The notes beneath the pieces were generated by a model, which had not been told where the DNA came from, did not search any database, and worked only from the letters and a program-made list of their open reading frames with translations. Shown in pieces: positions 18,649-27,455 of a DNA stretch of 64,000 nt (position 1 is the first letter of the stretch; every line of letters begins with the position of its first letter). Location of the stretch: NCBI GenBank assembly GCA_947489705.1, contig CANLEQ010000021.1:1-64000 (forward strand), in the 5' to 3' direction. Origin of the DNA: an uncultured Paracoccaceae bacterium (lineage in GTDB: Bacteria > Pseudomonadota > Alphaproteobacteria > Rhodobacterales > Rhodobacteraceae). Position numbers and translations under genes: made by a program.

Positions 18649-19977
18649 ATGGAAACCGAAATCTCCACGGTCCTCGAAGAGATCCTCCAGATCTGGAGCC
18701 TTCTGCGGCTCCAGGTCCAGAACATGGCGCTGCCGTCGCGGCTCTGGCAGATCGCGATCATCGCGGTGCTGATCGTGCTCGCATGGGTGTTCGACCGCTG
18801 GGCGCAGCCGCGCATGCGGGACTGGCTTCGCAGCCTCGACAACCGCCCCACATGGCAGTTGCGCATCCTCCTGACGATGAACCGGCGGCTCAAGCTCATG
18901 TCGTTCACGGTGATGATCTGGGTCGCGCTCTGGACCATGCGGACGATCACGCCGTTTCCCTCGCGCAGCTACATCCTGGCGCTGGTGGCAAGCCTCTCGA
19001 CCGCCTGGCTCGCCGTGGTCTTCGGCACGCGCCTCGTGCGCAATCCGGCGGCGCGCTGGGTGGTGCGCTGGGGGCTCTGGATCTGGGTCACGCTCTTTTT
19101 GCTCGGGATCACGGACGAGGTCGGGCAGGCGCTCGACCGGATCGCGTTCACCCTCGGGGAGTTCCGGCTGAGCGCGCTGACCTTCCTCAAGGCGGTGGTG
19201 CTGATCGCGGGGCTTCTGACGGTCGCGCGTATCGTCTCGTCGTCGAGCGCCGAGCAGATCCGGCGCAACGAGGCGATCAGCCCGTCGATGCGCGTGCTGC
19301 TGGTCAAGGTGTTGCAGATCCTGCTCTTCGGGGCCGCGTTCTTCGTGGGGCTCAGGGTCGTCGGAGTGGACCTCACGGGCCTCGCGGTTCTGTCTGGCGC
19401 GATCGGCGTCGGACTCGGCTTCGGATTGCAGAAGGTCGTGTCGAACCTCGTCTCGGGGGTCATCATCCTGCTCGACAAGTCGATCAAGCCCGGCGACGTC
19501 ATCAGCCTCGGCGAGACCTTCGGCTGGATCAACACGCTCGGGGCGCGCTACGCGTCGATCACCACGCGCGACGGCAAGGAATTCCTGATCCCGAACGAGG
19601 ACCTGATCACGGGGCAGGTGGTCAACTGGTCCCATTCCAACAATTTCGTCCGCATCGACGTCTATTTCGGCACCGCCTACGACAACGATCCGCATGCGGT
19701 GCGCCGGATCGCCATCGAGGCCGCAAGCGGCGTCAAGCGGGTGCTGAGCTCGCGGCCGCCGGTCTGTCATATCGTGGGCTTCGGCGATTCGTCGGTCGAC
19801 TACATCCTGCGGTTCTGGATCACCGATCCGTCCGCGGGCCTCACCAATATCCGCGGCAATGTCTATCTGGCCCTCTGGGACGCGTTCAAGGCCGAAGGGA
19901 TCACGATCCCCTTCCCGCAGCGCGAGGTCAGGGTGATCAACGAGGCGGTTCCCGTAGATGTCTCCGGGGGCGACTGA
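18649..19977 (+). CDS. MscS-family mechanosensitive channel
   Basis: About 442 residues from ATG 18649; a GTG at 18577 extends it without adding a recognisable feature. Several hydrophobic helices precede the pore-lining segment LAVLSGAIGVGLGFGLQKVV, whose Gly/Ala pattern is the MscS TM3 signature. Then come NLVSGVIILLDKSIKPGDVI and the beta-domain (TRDGKEFLIPNEDLITG). These channels open under membrane tension and release solutes on osmotic downshock. It belongs to the longer MscS-like group, with extra N-terminal helices compared with E. coli MscS. Confidence 0.92.
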   Translation: METEISTVLEEILQIWSLLRLQVQNMALPSRLWQIAIIAVLIVLAWVFDRWAQPRMRDWLRSLDNRPTWQLRILLTMNRRLKLMSFTVMIWVALWTMRTITPFPSRSYILALVASLSTAWLAVVFGTRLVRNPAARWVVRWGLWIWVTLFLLGITDEVGQALDRIAFTLGEFRLSALTFLKAVVLIAGLLTVARIVSSSSAEQIRRNEAISPSMRVLLVKVLQILLFGAAFFVGLRVVGVDLTGLAVLSGAIGVGLGFGLQKVVSNLVSGVIILLDKSIKPGDVISLGETFGWINTLGARYASITTRDGKEFLIPNEDLITGQVVNWSHSNNFVRIDVYFGTAYDNDPHAVRRIAIEAASGVKRVLSSRPPVCHIVGFGDSSVDYILRFWITDPSAGLTNIRGNVYLALWDAFKAEGITIPFPQREVRVINEAVPVDVSGGD

Positions 19978-20029
19978 GCGCCCCCGTGCCGCACTTGCAA
20001 GTCGCCCCCGGCGCCCGCATCTTGGCACC

Positions 20030-20353
20030 ATGTCATGGCTCGCCCGCATCGCCGAACGTCTGATCGAATCCTCGCGCGATGCGGGGGATCTGCAGGGACT
20101 CGCCGGCGAGGGCAAGCCGATCGAAAGGATCGAAAGCGGCCTCGATCCGCTGGAAGAAGCGGGATTCCGGCTGATGAAGACCGAAGGCGTGGTGCCGCCG
20201 GAGGTCGCGCTGATGAACCGCGCCAGCGTGGAGCGACAGGCCCTCGCCGCCGCGGCGACGCCGGAGGAGCGGCGCAAGGCGATGTCGGCGCTGGGCGAGA
20301 CGCAGATGCGGCTCGCCATGCTTTCGGAGCGGCGGCGCGGTTTGCGGTACTGA
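20030..20353 (+). CDS. DUF1992 (DnaJ-homologue C28-like) protein
   Basis: 107 residues from ATG 20030. The sequence SWLARIAERLIESSRDAGDL, then LQGLAGEGKPIERIE and a later LMKTEGVVPPEVALMNR, is the conserved core of DUF1992 (in some eukaryotic relatives attached to a J-domain). Function unknown. It follows mscS by about 50 bases and precedes tspO by about 40, same strand. Confidence 0.85.
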   Translation: MSWLARIAERLIESSRDAGDLQGLAGEGKPIERIESGLDPLEEAGFRLMKTEGVVPPEVALMNRASVERQALAAAATPEERRKAMSALGETQMRLAMLSERRRGLRY

Positions 20354-20395
20354 TCGGACTGGATCCGCCGGCGGCGCGATCTATCTGCCCACGTC

Positions 20396-20863
20396 ATGGA
20401 CTGGACGCTCTTTCTCATCTTTCTGGCCGCCTGTGGCGGCGCCGCAGCAACGGGCGCGATGTTCGGCCCCGGCCGTTGGTACGACGCGCTGGCCAAACCG
20501 GCCTGGACGCCCCCGAACTGGGTCTTTCCGGTCACGTGGACGGTGCTCTACCTCTTCATCGCCAATGCCGGGGCGCGCATCGCCGTCGAGGAGTACAACG
20601 CCTATGCGATGGCGTTCTTCGCGGTGCAGATCGCCTTCAACACCCTCTGGACGCCGGTCTTCTTCGGGCTACACAAGGTGAAGGCGGCGATGGTGGTGAT
20701 CGTGCTGCTGTGGATCGCGGTCTTTGCCACCACAGTCGCCTTCTGGGAAATCGACCTGATCGCCGGGATCCTGTTCATCCCCTATCTCATCTGGGTCAGC
20801 ATCGCCGCCGCGCTCAATTTCGAGGTCTGGCGGCTGAACCGGCATACGCCCATCACGACCTAG
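20396..20863 (+). CDS. tspO: TspO/MBR-family tryptophan-rich sensory protein
   Basis: 155 residues with five hydrophobic helices. The family signature is clear: KPAWTPPNWVFPVTWTVLY, and later QIAFNTLWTPVFFGL. In Rhodobacter, TspO (once called CrtK) is an outer-membrane protein that binds porphyrins and tempers expression of photosynthesis genes in response to oxygen. Here too it borders the carotenoid genes, converging on crtC with a 4-base overlap of the ends. crtI/crtB, its usual other neighbours, are absent from the window. Confidence 0.93.
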   Translation: MDWTLFLIFLAACGGAAATGAMFGPGRWYDALAKPAWTPPNWVFPVTWTVLYLFIANAGARIAVEEYNAYAMAFFAVQIAFNTLWTPVFFGLHKVKAAMVVIVLLWIAVFATTVAFWEIDLIAGILFIPYLIWVSIAAALNFEVWRLNRHTPITT

Positions 20864-21789
20864 CCGCGCCATCGCGCCCGGCGCGGCACCCGCACCGCCA
20901 GCAACGGCATGAGCCACGGGCCGCGAAACCGGTCGAGGTCGAGCGCCTCGTGCATGCCGACGCTTTCCTGGCCGTCGATGCGCGTCCTGACCGAGGCGCG
21001 GGTGTAGAAGGGGGTGTCGAGCATCGGCAGAACCTGCTGCGGCCGGTAGCCTTCGTCCGCGCGGGTTTCCCGGCGGACCCGCCATCCCGAGCGCGCCAGC
21101 GGCGCGACGGGCGGGGCGTCAACCTCGATGACGGTGCCGTCGCGCGCGATGCCGAGGGCGGCGCCGGTTCGGGTGCCGTCGCGCAGCGTCGCGTCGTAGA
21201 ATATCTTGGTGCCGTCGGAGAGCGGATAGCGGCCCCAGGTCCAATAGCTGAAATCGGCCTCGAGCGCGCGGGTCCCGGCGTTGAAATCGTGATACCCGTG
21301 GCCCGTCCAGGTGCCGCCCGGGCCCAGATCGACCTCGATCCGGCCCGAGGGCGCGACCGGGCGCCACAGATGGGCCCGGTCGGGCGTGAGGGCGATCTCG
21401 GCGCCCGTCACCGCATCGGGGATGAAGGTGATCCGGCCCCGCATCCGCGAGACGCGCGGCGGCGAGCTGATCTCGTCGACCTCGACGATCAGCCGGTCGC
21501 CGTCCCACCGCATCGAGGAGGGGCCCACCGTCAACGTCTCGGGCGTGCGGTCGAGCGCGCCGCGCCCGCGATCGGTCATCGCGAAGCGCCCGCCCGGCCC
21601 GTAGGTTGCCACGTTGATGCAGCAATGGTTCATCGGATCGCGCCGGCCCGACCAGCGGTACCAGGGCGAGAAGACCGACCCTATGAACCCGATGACCGAG
21701 ACGGCGCGGCCGCCATCGTCGGAGATTCCGTCGAGATACCACCACGCATAGCCGTCGGGCGCGACCTGCCGGTCGAAGCCCGGTCCTCG
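20860..21789 (-). CDS. crtC: hydroxyneurosporene synthase (carotenoid 1,2-hydratase)
   Basis: About 305 residues in the recognisable frame. CrtC adds water across the 1,2 double bond of neurosporene/lycopene-type carotenoids on the way to spheroidene or spirilloxanthin. The conserved N-terminal region GFDRQVAPDGYAWWYLDGIS, then FIGSVFSPWYRWSGRRDP and WTGHGYHDFNAGTRALEADF, are typical. Odd: no ATG, GTG or TTG occurs in frame ahead of the conserved N-terminus; the first ATG (21633) would remove about 50 conserved residues. The boundary at 21789 is therefore an estimate. The 5' part overlaps the 3' end of crtD, so translation may be coupled, use a rare start codon, or the sequence may hold an indel. 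Confidence 0.85.
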   Translation of the reverse strand, partial: RGPGFDRQVAPDGYAWWYLDGISDDGGRAVSVIGFIGSVFSPWYRWSGRRDPMNHCCINVATYGPGGRFAMTDRGRGALDRTPETLTVGPSSMRWDGDRLIVEVDEISSPPRVSRMRGRITFIPDAVTGAEIALTPDRAHLWRPVAPSGRIEVDLGPGGTWTGHGYHDFNAGTRALEADFSYWTWGRYPLSDGTKIFYDATLRDGTRTGAALGIARDGTVIEVDAPPVAPLARSGWRVRRETRADEGYRPQQVLPMLDTPFYTRASVRTRIDGQESVGMHEALDLDRFRGPWLMPLLAVRVPRRARWRG

Positions 21790-23237
21790 GCGATGGCGCG
21801 CGCCGCGTGCAGGCCCGAGAGCGTCGCCATCGGCACGCCCGCCCCCGGATGCGCCCCCCCGCCCGCCAGATAGAGCCCCGCGATCCCCGTCCGCGCCGTG
21901 GGCCGTTTGAGCCCCGCATTCATCCCCGCCGGCGACCGCCCGTAGATCGCGCCCCCCGATCCCGGAAAGAGGCGCGCGAAGTCCCGCGGCCCCGTCAGGG
22001 CCTCCGGCCCCGGAAGCGGTGCGAGGCTCAGCCCACGATCTGCCAGTGTCGAAAATGTCCTTTGGCGGCATTGCGAAAACTCCTCCGATGGCCCGTCTGC
22101 GGCCGCGTTCACGATGATCTCGAACCGCTCCAGCGGCGGCGGCGTCCGGCCCGTCCCGCGATCCTGGGCGCAGATATAGATGGTGGGGTCCTCGGGCGGC
22201 ATGCGGCGCGCGATGGGGTCGAATTCCGTTCGCGGGTCGCGCCCGAAGAAGACGTTGTGATGGGCGAGATCGGCCCCCCGCGCCTCGGCCGCGAAGGCCC
22301 AGACCTCCGCCGACAGGCTGCGCGGCGCGACCTCGTCGCGCGAGACGGCAGCGGCGACCGGAGCGCCCAGCATGCCGTCGTGCAGCGCCTTCGGGTCGCC
22401 GTTGAAGACGACCCGGTCGCACGCGACATGCGTGCCGTCCCCAAGCTCGACGCCCCGGATCGTGCCAGCGTCGCGCGCGATCCGCGCGACCGGCGTGCCG
22501 TAGCGGATCCGCACGCCCAGATCCGCGGCGAGCCGTGCCATGCCCGAGGCCAGCGCGGACATGCCGCCCGCGACCCGCCAGATGCCGCCCGCTTCGGCCT
22601 GCCAGATCAGCGACAGCAGGGCGGGCACCTCGTAGGGCGAGCCGCCGACATAGGTCGCGTAGCGCCCGAAGAGCTGGCGCAGCCGCGGATCGGTGAAATC
22701 CCGCGCGAGCTGTGCCGCGAGCGTGCGGCCCGGCGCCATGGCGCGGATCAGGCAGGGCGCGCGCGCGACGACCCGCGCCATGGAGACGGTCGTGGGCACG
22801 GAGGCGCGCATCATCGGCCCCTCGAACGCGGCGAAGAGCCGGCGCGCCCGCGCCGAGAAGCGGCGAAACTCTGTCGCCGCCGCGGATCCCGCGAAATCCG
22901 CGATCGCGTGCGCGTTGGCCCGCGCGTCGGAGGTGAGGTCGAGCCGGCTGCCATCGGGCCAGAAATGCCGCGCAAGGACGGGCTCGGGCGTCAGGTTCAC
23001 GTAATCCTCGATTGCCGCGCCGGCCTCGGAGAAGAGCGTGTCGAACACGTCCCGGAGCGTCAGGACGGTGGGTCCTGCATCGACCGGCCCGGCGGCACTG
23101 GGGCAGGTACGCATCTTGCCGCCCGGCCCCGGCGCCGCCTCGAGGAGCGTGATGTCGTAGCCCGTCCGCGCACATGCTATGGCGGCCGCGAGCCCGCCCA
23201 TGCCCGCCCCGACGATGATGATCCGCTCGACTGTCAT
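21681..23237 (-). CDS. crtD: hydroxy/methoxyneurosporene desaturase
   Basis: About 518 residues from ATG 23237. It introduces the 3,4 double bond in the acyclic xanthophyll pathway. The N-terminal FAD-binding fold is clear (MTVERIIIVGAGMGGLAAAI, then LLEAAPGPGGKMRT), and the C-terminal amine-oxidase/phytoene-desaturase signature GLYLAGGGAHPGAGVPMATLSG is present. Homology ends near HAARAIAEDRA; the last 30 or so residues (to 21681) are unlike the family and lie over the start of crtC. This could mean the true stop was lost by a small indel. Divergent from crtE across a PpsR-type site. Confidence 0.93.
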   Translation of the reverse strand: MTVERIIIVGAGMGGLAAAIACARTGYDITLLEAAPGPGGKMRTCPSAAGPVDAGPTVLTLRDVFDTLFSEAGAAIEDYVNLTPEPVLARHFWPDGSRLDLTSDARANAHAIADFAGSAAATEFRRFSARARRLFAAFEGPMMRASVPTTVSMARVVARAPCLIRAMAPGRTLAAQLARDFTDPRLRQLFGRYATYVGGSPYEVPALLSLIWQAEAGGIWRVAGGMSALASGMARLAADLGVRIRYGTPVARIARDAGTIRGVELGDGTHVACDRVVFNGDPKALHDGMLGAPVAAAVSRDEVAPRSLSAEVWAFAAEARGADLAHHNVFFGRDPRTEFDPIARRMPPEDPTIYICAQDRGTGRTPPPLERFEIIVNAAADGPSEEFSQCRQRTFSTLADRGLSLAPLPGPEALTGPRDFARLFPGSGGAIYGRSPAGMNAGLKRPTARTGIAGLYLAGGGAHPGAGVPMATLSGLHAARAIAEDRASTGRSRPTAMRGGISTESPTMAAAPSRSSGS

Positions 23238-23264
23238 GCGGAAGAGTTGACTCATCCAGATCCG

Positions 23265-23286
23265 TGTGTCCAGATAAGTTGACACA
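23265..23286. promoter_or_regulatory. PpsR/CrtJ-type operator between crtD and crtE
   Basis: TGTGTC-N10-GACACA, containing the consensus TGT-N12-ACA at 23267-23284. It lies about midway between the divergent crtD and crtE starts (roughly 30 bases from each), where one bound dimer could repress both directions under oxygen. PpsR itself is not in this window. Confidence 0.75.
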
Positions 23287-23314
23287 ATCGCCACTTGCCG
23301 GACGAGGCCCGCCA

Positions 23315-24193
23315 TTGCCCCTGTCGATTTCCCGCCGCATCGATGCCGCCGTGACCAGAGCGATCCGAGGGGGGCAGGGCGGCGACGCGCCGGCCAAGCT
23401 GTCCTCCGCGCTGCATTATGCCACGACGCCGGGGGGCGCGCGGATCCGGCCCACGATCTGCGTCAGCGTGGCGCTCGCCTGCGGCGACGATCGCCCGGCG
23501 TTGACCGATGCGGCGGCGACCGCGCTGGAGCTCGTCCATTGCGCGAGCCTCGTCCATGACGACATGCCATGCTTCGACGATGCCGATCTCAGGCGCGGCA
23601 AGCCGTCGGTGCACCGTGCCTATTCCGAGCCTTTGGCGCTTCTGACGGGCGACAGCCTGATCGTCATGGCGTTCGACACGCTGGCCCGCGCGGCCCCCGA
23701 GGATCCGCTGCGGGCGGTCGAGCTGATCCGCATCCTCGCAGCGCGGACCGGCATGCCGCAGGGGATCTGCGCCGGACAGGGCTGGGAAAGCGAGGCACGC
23801 ATCGACCTTGCCGCCTATCACCGCGCCAAGACCGGCGCGCTCTTCATCGCCGCCACGCAGATGGGCGCCGTTGCCGCGGGGCAGGAGGCCGAGCCGTGGC
23901 AGGAACTCGGCGCGCGGATCGGCGAGGCGTTCCAGGTGGCCGACGACCTGCGCGATGCGCTTCTCGATGCCGAGGCGCTGGGCAAGCCCTGCGGTCAGGA
24001 CGACCTGCACGGCCGTCCCAACGCGGTGGCCGAGCTTGGCGTCGACGGGGCGGTGGGGCGGTTGACCGATACCCTCGGCGGGGCGATCGCCTCGATCCCG
24101 TCCTGCCCCGGCGAGGCGTCGCTGGCCGCATTGGTGCGCCGCTATGCGGAACGTCTGACCCCGCTGACCCATACCGCCCAGGCAGTCCACTAG
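23315..24193 (+). CDS. crtE: geranylgeranyl diphosphate synthase
   Basis: About 292 residues from TTG 23315, which gives MPLSISRRIDAAVTRAI, the family-like start, with GAGG upstream; the GTG at 23264 would put the PpsR-type site inside the gene. It condenses isopentenyl diphosphate with allylic diphosphates to C20 GGPP for carotenoids and the bacteriochlorophyll tail. Both aspartate-rich motifs are visible: HDDMPCFDDADLRRG (first, DDxxxxD) and FQVADDLRDALLD (second, DDxxD). crtF follows after 3 bases. Confidence 0.93.
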   Translation: MPLSISRRIDAAVTRAIRGGQGGDAPAKLSSALHYATTPGGARIRPTICVSVALACGDDRPALTDAAATALELVHCASLVHDDMPCFDDADLRRGKPSVHRAYSEPLALLTGDSLIVMAFDTLARAAPEDPLRAVELIRILAARTGMPQGICAGQGWESEARIDLAAYHRAKTGALFIAATQMGAVAAGQEAEPWQELGARIGEAFQVADDLRDALLDAEALGKPCGQDDLHGRPNAVAELGVDGAVGRLTDTLGGAIASIPSCPGEASLAALVRRYAERLTPLTHTAQAVH

Positions 24194-24196
24194 CCC

Positions 24197-25339
24197 ATGC
24201 CCGATGCGGGGCCGCAGGGGCCCGGAGGGCGGCCGTGGCTGGGTCAGGGTTGGCGCAATCGCGTGGTCCGGTCGCCCGCGTTTCGCCGCTGGGCTGCGAA
24301 TTTTCCCCTGACCCGCCGATATGTGCGAAACGAGGGCGAGGCGCTTTTCGATCTGGTGGCGGGCTTTGCCCAGAGCCAGGTTCTGCAGGCGCTGGTGGAA
24401 TTGCGGGTCCTGCATCTGGTGCTCGACGATCCCCTGCCTATGGACGCTCTGGCCGCGCGGCTCTCTCTGCCCGAGGATCGGGCCGAGATCCTGATCCGTG
24501 CGGGCGTCGCGCTGGGCCTGCTGCGGCTCGGGCGCGGCGGGGTGCAGACGAGCATGCGGGGGGCGGCACTTCTGGGTGTGCCGGGGCTCGAGGACATGAT
24601 CCGGCACCACGACATCCTCTATCGCGACCTTGCCGATCCGGTGGCGTTCTTCCGCGGGGAGGTGGCAACCGAGCTTGCCGATTTCTGGCCCTACGTGTTC
24701 GGCACCGGGTCTGGCGCGTCGCCCGAGCAGGCCGCCCGGTATTCGCGGCTGATGGCAGAGAGCCAGGATCTCGTGGCCGAGGATACGCTGGCCCGCATCG
24801 ACCTGCGGGGGATTCGGCGGCTGATGGATGTGGGCGGCGGGACGGGCGTGTTCCTGTCGCATGTGGCGGCGGCGCTGCCGCGGGCGGATCTGGTCCTCTT
24901 CGACCTGCCGCAGGTGATGGACGGGGCGCGCGCAGTTCTGGAGCAGCGCGGCCATGCCGGGCGAATCGATCTCGTCGCCGGCAATTTCCGCACCGACGCC
25001 TTGCCCGAGGGGGCCGATGCGATCTCGCTCGTCCGGGTGCTCTACGACCATCCGGACGACGAGGTACACGCATTGCTCGCGCGCGTGCGGGCGGCCCTGC
25101 CGGCTGGCGGACGGTTGATCGTGTCCGAGCCGATGACCGGGGGGGATCGCCCGCATCGCGCGGGCGACGTCTATTACGCGCTTTACTGCATGGCGATGCG
25201 GACGGGCCGCGCGCGGAGCGCCGAGCGGATCGCCGGCATGATGCGCGACGCGGGCTTCGACGCGATCGAACGACCCGCGCCGTTGCGGCCGTTCGTGACC
25301 AGCGTCGTCACCGGGCGCCTCCGCGGCAAGAGTGTCTAA
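24197..25339 (+). CDS. crtF: demethylspheroidene O-methyltransferase
   Basis: 380 residues. It transfers methyl from S-adenosylmethionine to the 1-hydroxyl made by CrtC, giving the methoxy carotenoids typical of the spheroidene series. A winged-helix-like dimerisation region ([20 protein letters not shown]) precedes the SAM fold: [20 protein letters not shown] (motif I), [17 protein letters not shown] and [11 protein letters not shown]. It starts 3 bases after crtE. Its stop codon lies inside the first of two PpsR-type sites that control bchC. Confidence 0.93.
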   Translation: MPDAGPQGPGGRPWLGQGWRNRVVRSPAFRRWAANFPLTRRYVRNEGEALFDLVAGFAQSQVLQALVELRVLHLVLDDPLPMDALAARLSLPEDRAEILIRAGVALGLLRLGRGGVQTSMRGAALLGVPGLEDMIRHHDILYRDLADPVAFFRGEVATELADFWPYVFGTGSGASPEQAARYSRLMAESQDLVAEDTLARIDLRGIRRLMDVGGGTGVFLSHVAAALPRADLVLFDLPQVMDGARAVLEQRGHAGRIDLVAGNFRTDALPEGADAISLVRVLYDHPDDEVHALLARVRAALPAGGRLIVSEPMTGGDRPHRAGDVYYALYCMAMRTGRARSAERIAGMMRDAGFDAIERPAPLRPFVTSVVTGRLRGKSV

Positions 25340-25350
25340 TTATATTGACA
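25333..25350. promoter_or_regulatory. PpsR/CrtJ-type operator, distal bchC site
   Basis: TGTCTAATTATATTGACA fits TGT-N12-ACA and covers the crtF stop codon. Together with the next site, 8 bases away, it matches the paired arrangement known for aerobic repression of the Rhodobacter bchC promoter. The AT-rich centre could also hold promoter elements. Confidence 0.82.
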
Positions 25351-25358
25351 GATCGATA

Positions 25359-25376
25359 TGTAATTATAAACTGACA
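25359..25376. promoter_or_regulatory. PpsR/CrtJ-type operator, proximal bchC site
   Basis: TGTAATTATAAACTGACA fits TGT-N12-ACA. Eight bases separate it from the distal site, so two dimers would lie on the same helical face about 26 bases apart, which allows cooperative binding. Confidence 0.82.
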
Positions 25377-25436
25377 ACAGGGCGCCACGCGGTCGGACAT
25401 CCGATCCGGCCGGCGCAGGGAGAGGGATTGTCACTC

Positions 25437-26378
25437 GTGACCGACACCGCCGCCATCATCCTCGAAGGGCCGCGCGCGCTGGATTTGGCCACGCTCCCCA
25501 TCGACGATCCTTCGGATGGCGACGTGGTCGTCGAGATCACCCATTCCGGCATTTCCACGGGCACCGAGAAGCTCTTCTGGTCGGGCGACATGCCGAACTT
25601 TCCCGGCATGGGCTATCCGCTGGTGCCGGGCTACGAATCGGTGGGCGAGGTGGTCGAGGCGCGGCGCGGCGCGGGGATCGCGGTCGGCACGCGGGTCTTC
25701 GTTCCCGGTGCGGATTGCTACGGTGCGGTGCGCGGCCTCTTCGGTGGCGCGGCCCGGCGCGTGGTCACCTCCGGGGCGCGCGTCACGCCGATCGATGCCG
25801 CGCTCGGGGCCGACGGCGCGCTTCTGGCGCTCGCCGCGACCGCGCGCCATGCGATCGCGGGGCTGCGTACCGAGCTTCCCGACCTGATCGTCGGCCACGG
25901 TACGCTCGGGCGGCTTCTCGCGCGGCTCACGGTCGCCGCGGGCGGACATCCGGTCGTCTGGGAGATCGACGCGGCGCGGCGGGGCGGGGCGCAAGGCTAT
26001 GACGTGCTCCATCCAGATGCCGACGAAACGCGGGATTACGGAACCATCTTCGACGCATCCGGCCGGGCGGACCTGCTTCCGGACCTGATCGCCCGGATCG
26101 CCAGGGGCGGGGAGATCGTCCTTGCAGGGTTCTATACCGACCCGATCAGTTTCGCGTTTCCGCCGGCCTTCATGAAGGAGGCGCGGCTGCGGATCGCCGC
26201 CGAATGGACGCCGCAGGACATGCGCGTGACCGTCGACCTCGTGCGGTCCGGCGCGCTGAGCCTCGGTGGGCTGATCACGCATACCGAACCGGCGGGCAAG
26301 GCGGTGGCGGCCTACGAGACGGCCTTCTCCGATCCTGCCTGCCTCAAGATGATCCTCGACTGGAAGGACGTGGCATGA
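25437..26378 (+). CDS. bchC: bacteriochlorophyllide dehydrogenase (3-hydroxyethyl oxidation)
   Basis: 313 residues from GTG 25437, giving [20 protein letters not shown] like other BchC proteins; GGGAGAGG about 12 bases upstream supports it. Longer readings run into the operators. BchC oxidises the 3-(1-hydroxyethyl) group of the bacteriochlorophyll precursor to acetyl. It belongs to the medium-chain dehydrogenase family: [20 protein letters not shown] and [20 protein letters not shown] are the family N-terminal motifs, and the NAD-binding part ([18 protein letters not shown]) follows. The stop overlaps the bchX start (ATGA). Confidence 0.94.
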   Translation: MTDTAAIILEGPRALDLATLPIDDPSDGDVVVEITHSGISTGTEKLFWSGDMPNFPGMGYPLVPGYESVGEVVEARRGAGIAVGTRVFVPGADCYGAVRGLFGGAARRVVTSGARVTPIDAALGADGALLALAATARHAIAGLRTELPDLIVGHGTLGRLLARLTVAAGGHPVVWEIDAARRGGAQGYDVLHPDADETRDYGTIFDASGRADLLPDLIARIARGGEIVLAGFYTDPISFAFPPAFMKEARLRIAAEWTPQDMRVTVDLVRSGALSLGGLITHTEPAGKAVAAYETAFSDPACLKMILDWKDVA

Positions 26379-27379
26379 GCCTCGACGACGTTCCCAACCT
26401 GCGCGACTACGACGCAAAGCTGAAGGACGAGGCGACCGAGCCGACGCTCGAAGTGCCGCAATCCGAGCCGACGAAGCACACGCAGATCATCGCGATCTAC
26501 GGCAAGGGCGGGATCGGCAAGTCGTTCACGCTGGCCAATCTCAGCCACATGATGGCCGAGGAGGGCAAGCGGGTCCTGTTGATCGGGTGCGACCCGAAAT
26601 CCGACACCACCTCGCTGCTCTTCGGGGGCAAGGCGTGCCCGACGATCATCGAGACCTCGACCCGCAAGAAGCTCGCCGGCGAGGAGGTCGCGATCGGCGA
26701 CGTCTGCTTCAAGCGCGGTGGCGTCTTCGCGATGGAACTGGGCGGGCCCGAGGTCGGCCGCGGTTGCGGCGGACGCGGGATCATCCACGGCTTCGAGCTG
26801 CTGGAGAAGCTCGGGTTCCACGACTGGGATTTCGACTACGTGCTCCTCGATTTCCTGGGCGACGTGGTTTGCGGCGGGTTCGGCCTGCCGATCGCGCGGG
26901 ACATGGCGCAGAAGGTGATCCTGGTCGCGTCGAACGACCTGCAATCGCTCTATGTCGCCAACAACGTCTGCTCGGCGGTGGAATATTTCCGCAAGATGGG
27001 CGGCAATGTCGGTGTCGCCGGCCTCGTCGTCAACAAGGACGACAAGTCCGGCGAAGCGCAGGCCTTCGCGAAGGCGGTGGACATCCCCGTGCTGGCCGCG
27101 ATCCCCGCCGACGACGACCTGCGGAAGAAATCGGCCAATTACCAGATCGTGGGCACGGCGGCCTCGCCCTGGGGCGGGCTCTTTTCCGATCTGGCGAGCG
27201 CCGTGGGTCTCGCGCCCGGCGTGCGTCCCGCACCGCTCGACCAGGACGGGCTGCTGGCGCTCTTCGACAGCAAGGATACCGGCGGCGACGTGGTGCTCGA
27301 ACCCGCGACCGATGCCGATATGCGCGGCAAGAGGGGCACGCCCAAGGCGTCGCTCGAAGTGATCTACGATGAGGTCTGA
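26375..27379 (+). CDS. bchX: chlorophyllide a reductase iron protein
   Basis: 334 residues. This is the NifH-like [4Fe-4S] ATPase that feeds electrons to BchY/BchZ, which reduces ring B of chlorophyllide to make a bacteriochlorin. The P-loop [20 protein letters not shown] is at about 38-57, followed by [17 protein letters not shown]. Candidate cluster cysteines are in [13 protein letters not shown] and [13 protein letters not shown]. It overlaps the bchC stop by 4 bases. A strong hairpin separates it from bchY. Confidence 0.97.
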   Translation: MSLDDVPNLRDYDAKLKDEATEPTLEVPQSEPTKHTQIIAIYGKGGIGKSFTLANLSHMMAEEGKRVLLIGCDPKSDTTSLLFGGKACPTIIETSTRKKLAGEEVAIGDVCFKRGGVFAMELGGPEVGRGCGGRGIIHGFELLEKLGFHDWDFDYVLLDFLGDVVCGGFGLPIARDMAQKVILVASNDLQSLYVANNVCSAVEYFRKMGGNVGVAGLVVNKDDKSGEAQAFAKAVDIPVLAAIPADDDLRKKSANYQIVGTAASPWGGLFSDLASAVGLAPGVRPAPLDQDGLLALFDSKDTGGDVVLEPATDADMRGKRGTPKASLEVIYDEV

Positions 27380-27386
27380 GTAGAGA

Positions 27387-27430
27387 GCGCCGGGGGCCAG
27401 CCCGTCACGCCGAAGGCGGGCCCCCGGCGC
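27387..27430 (+). other. strong hairpin between bchX and bchY
   Basis: GCGCCGGGGGCC (27387-27398) pairs perfectly with GGCCCCCGGCGC (27419-27430) around a 20-base loop. There is no T-tract, so it more likely protects the upstream mRNA segment or attenuates than fully terminates; bchY must be read through it or from another promoter. Confidence 0.6.
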
Positions 27431-27455
27431 AACCCCCCGGAGTATTTCAGGACAG

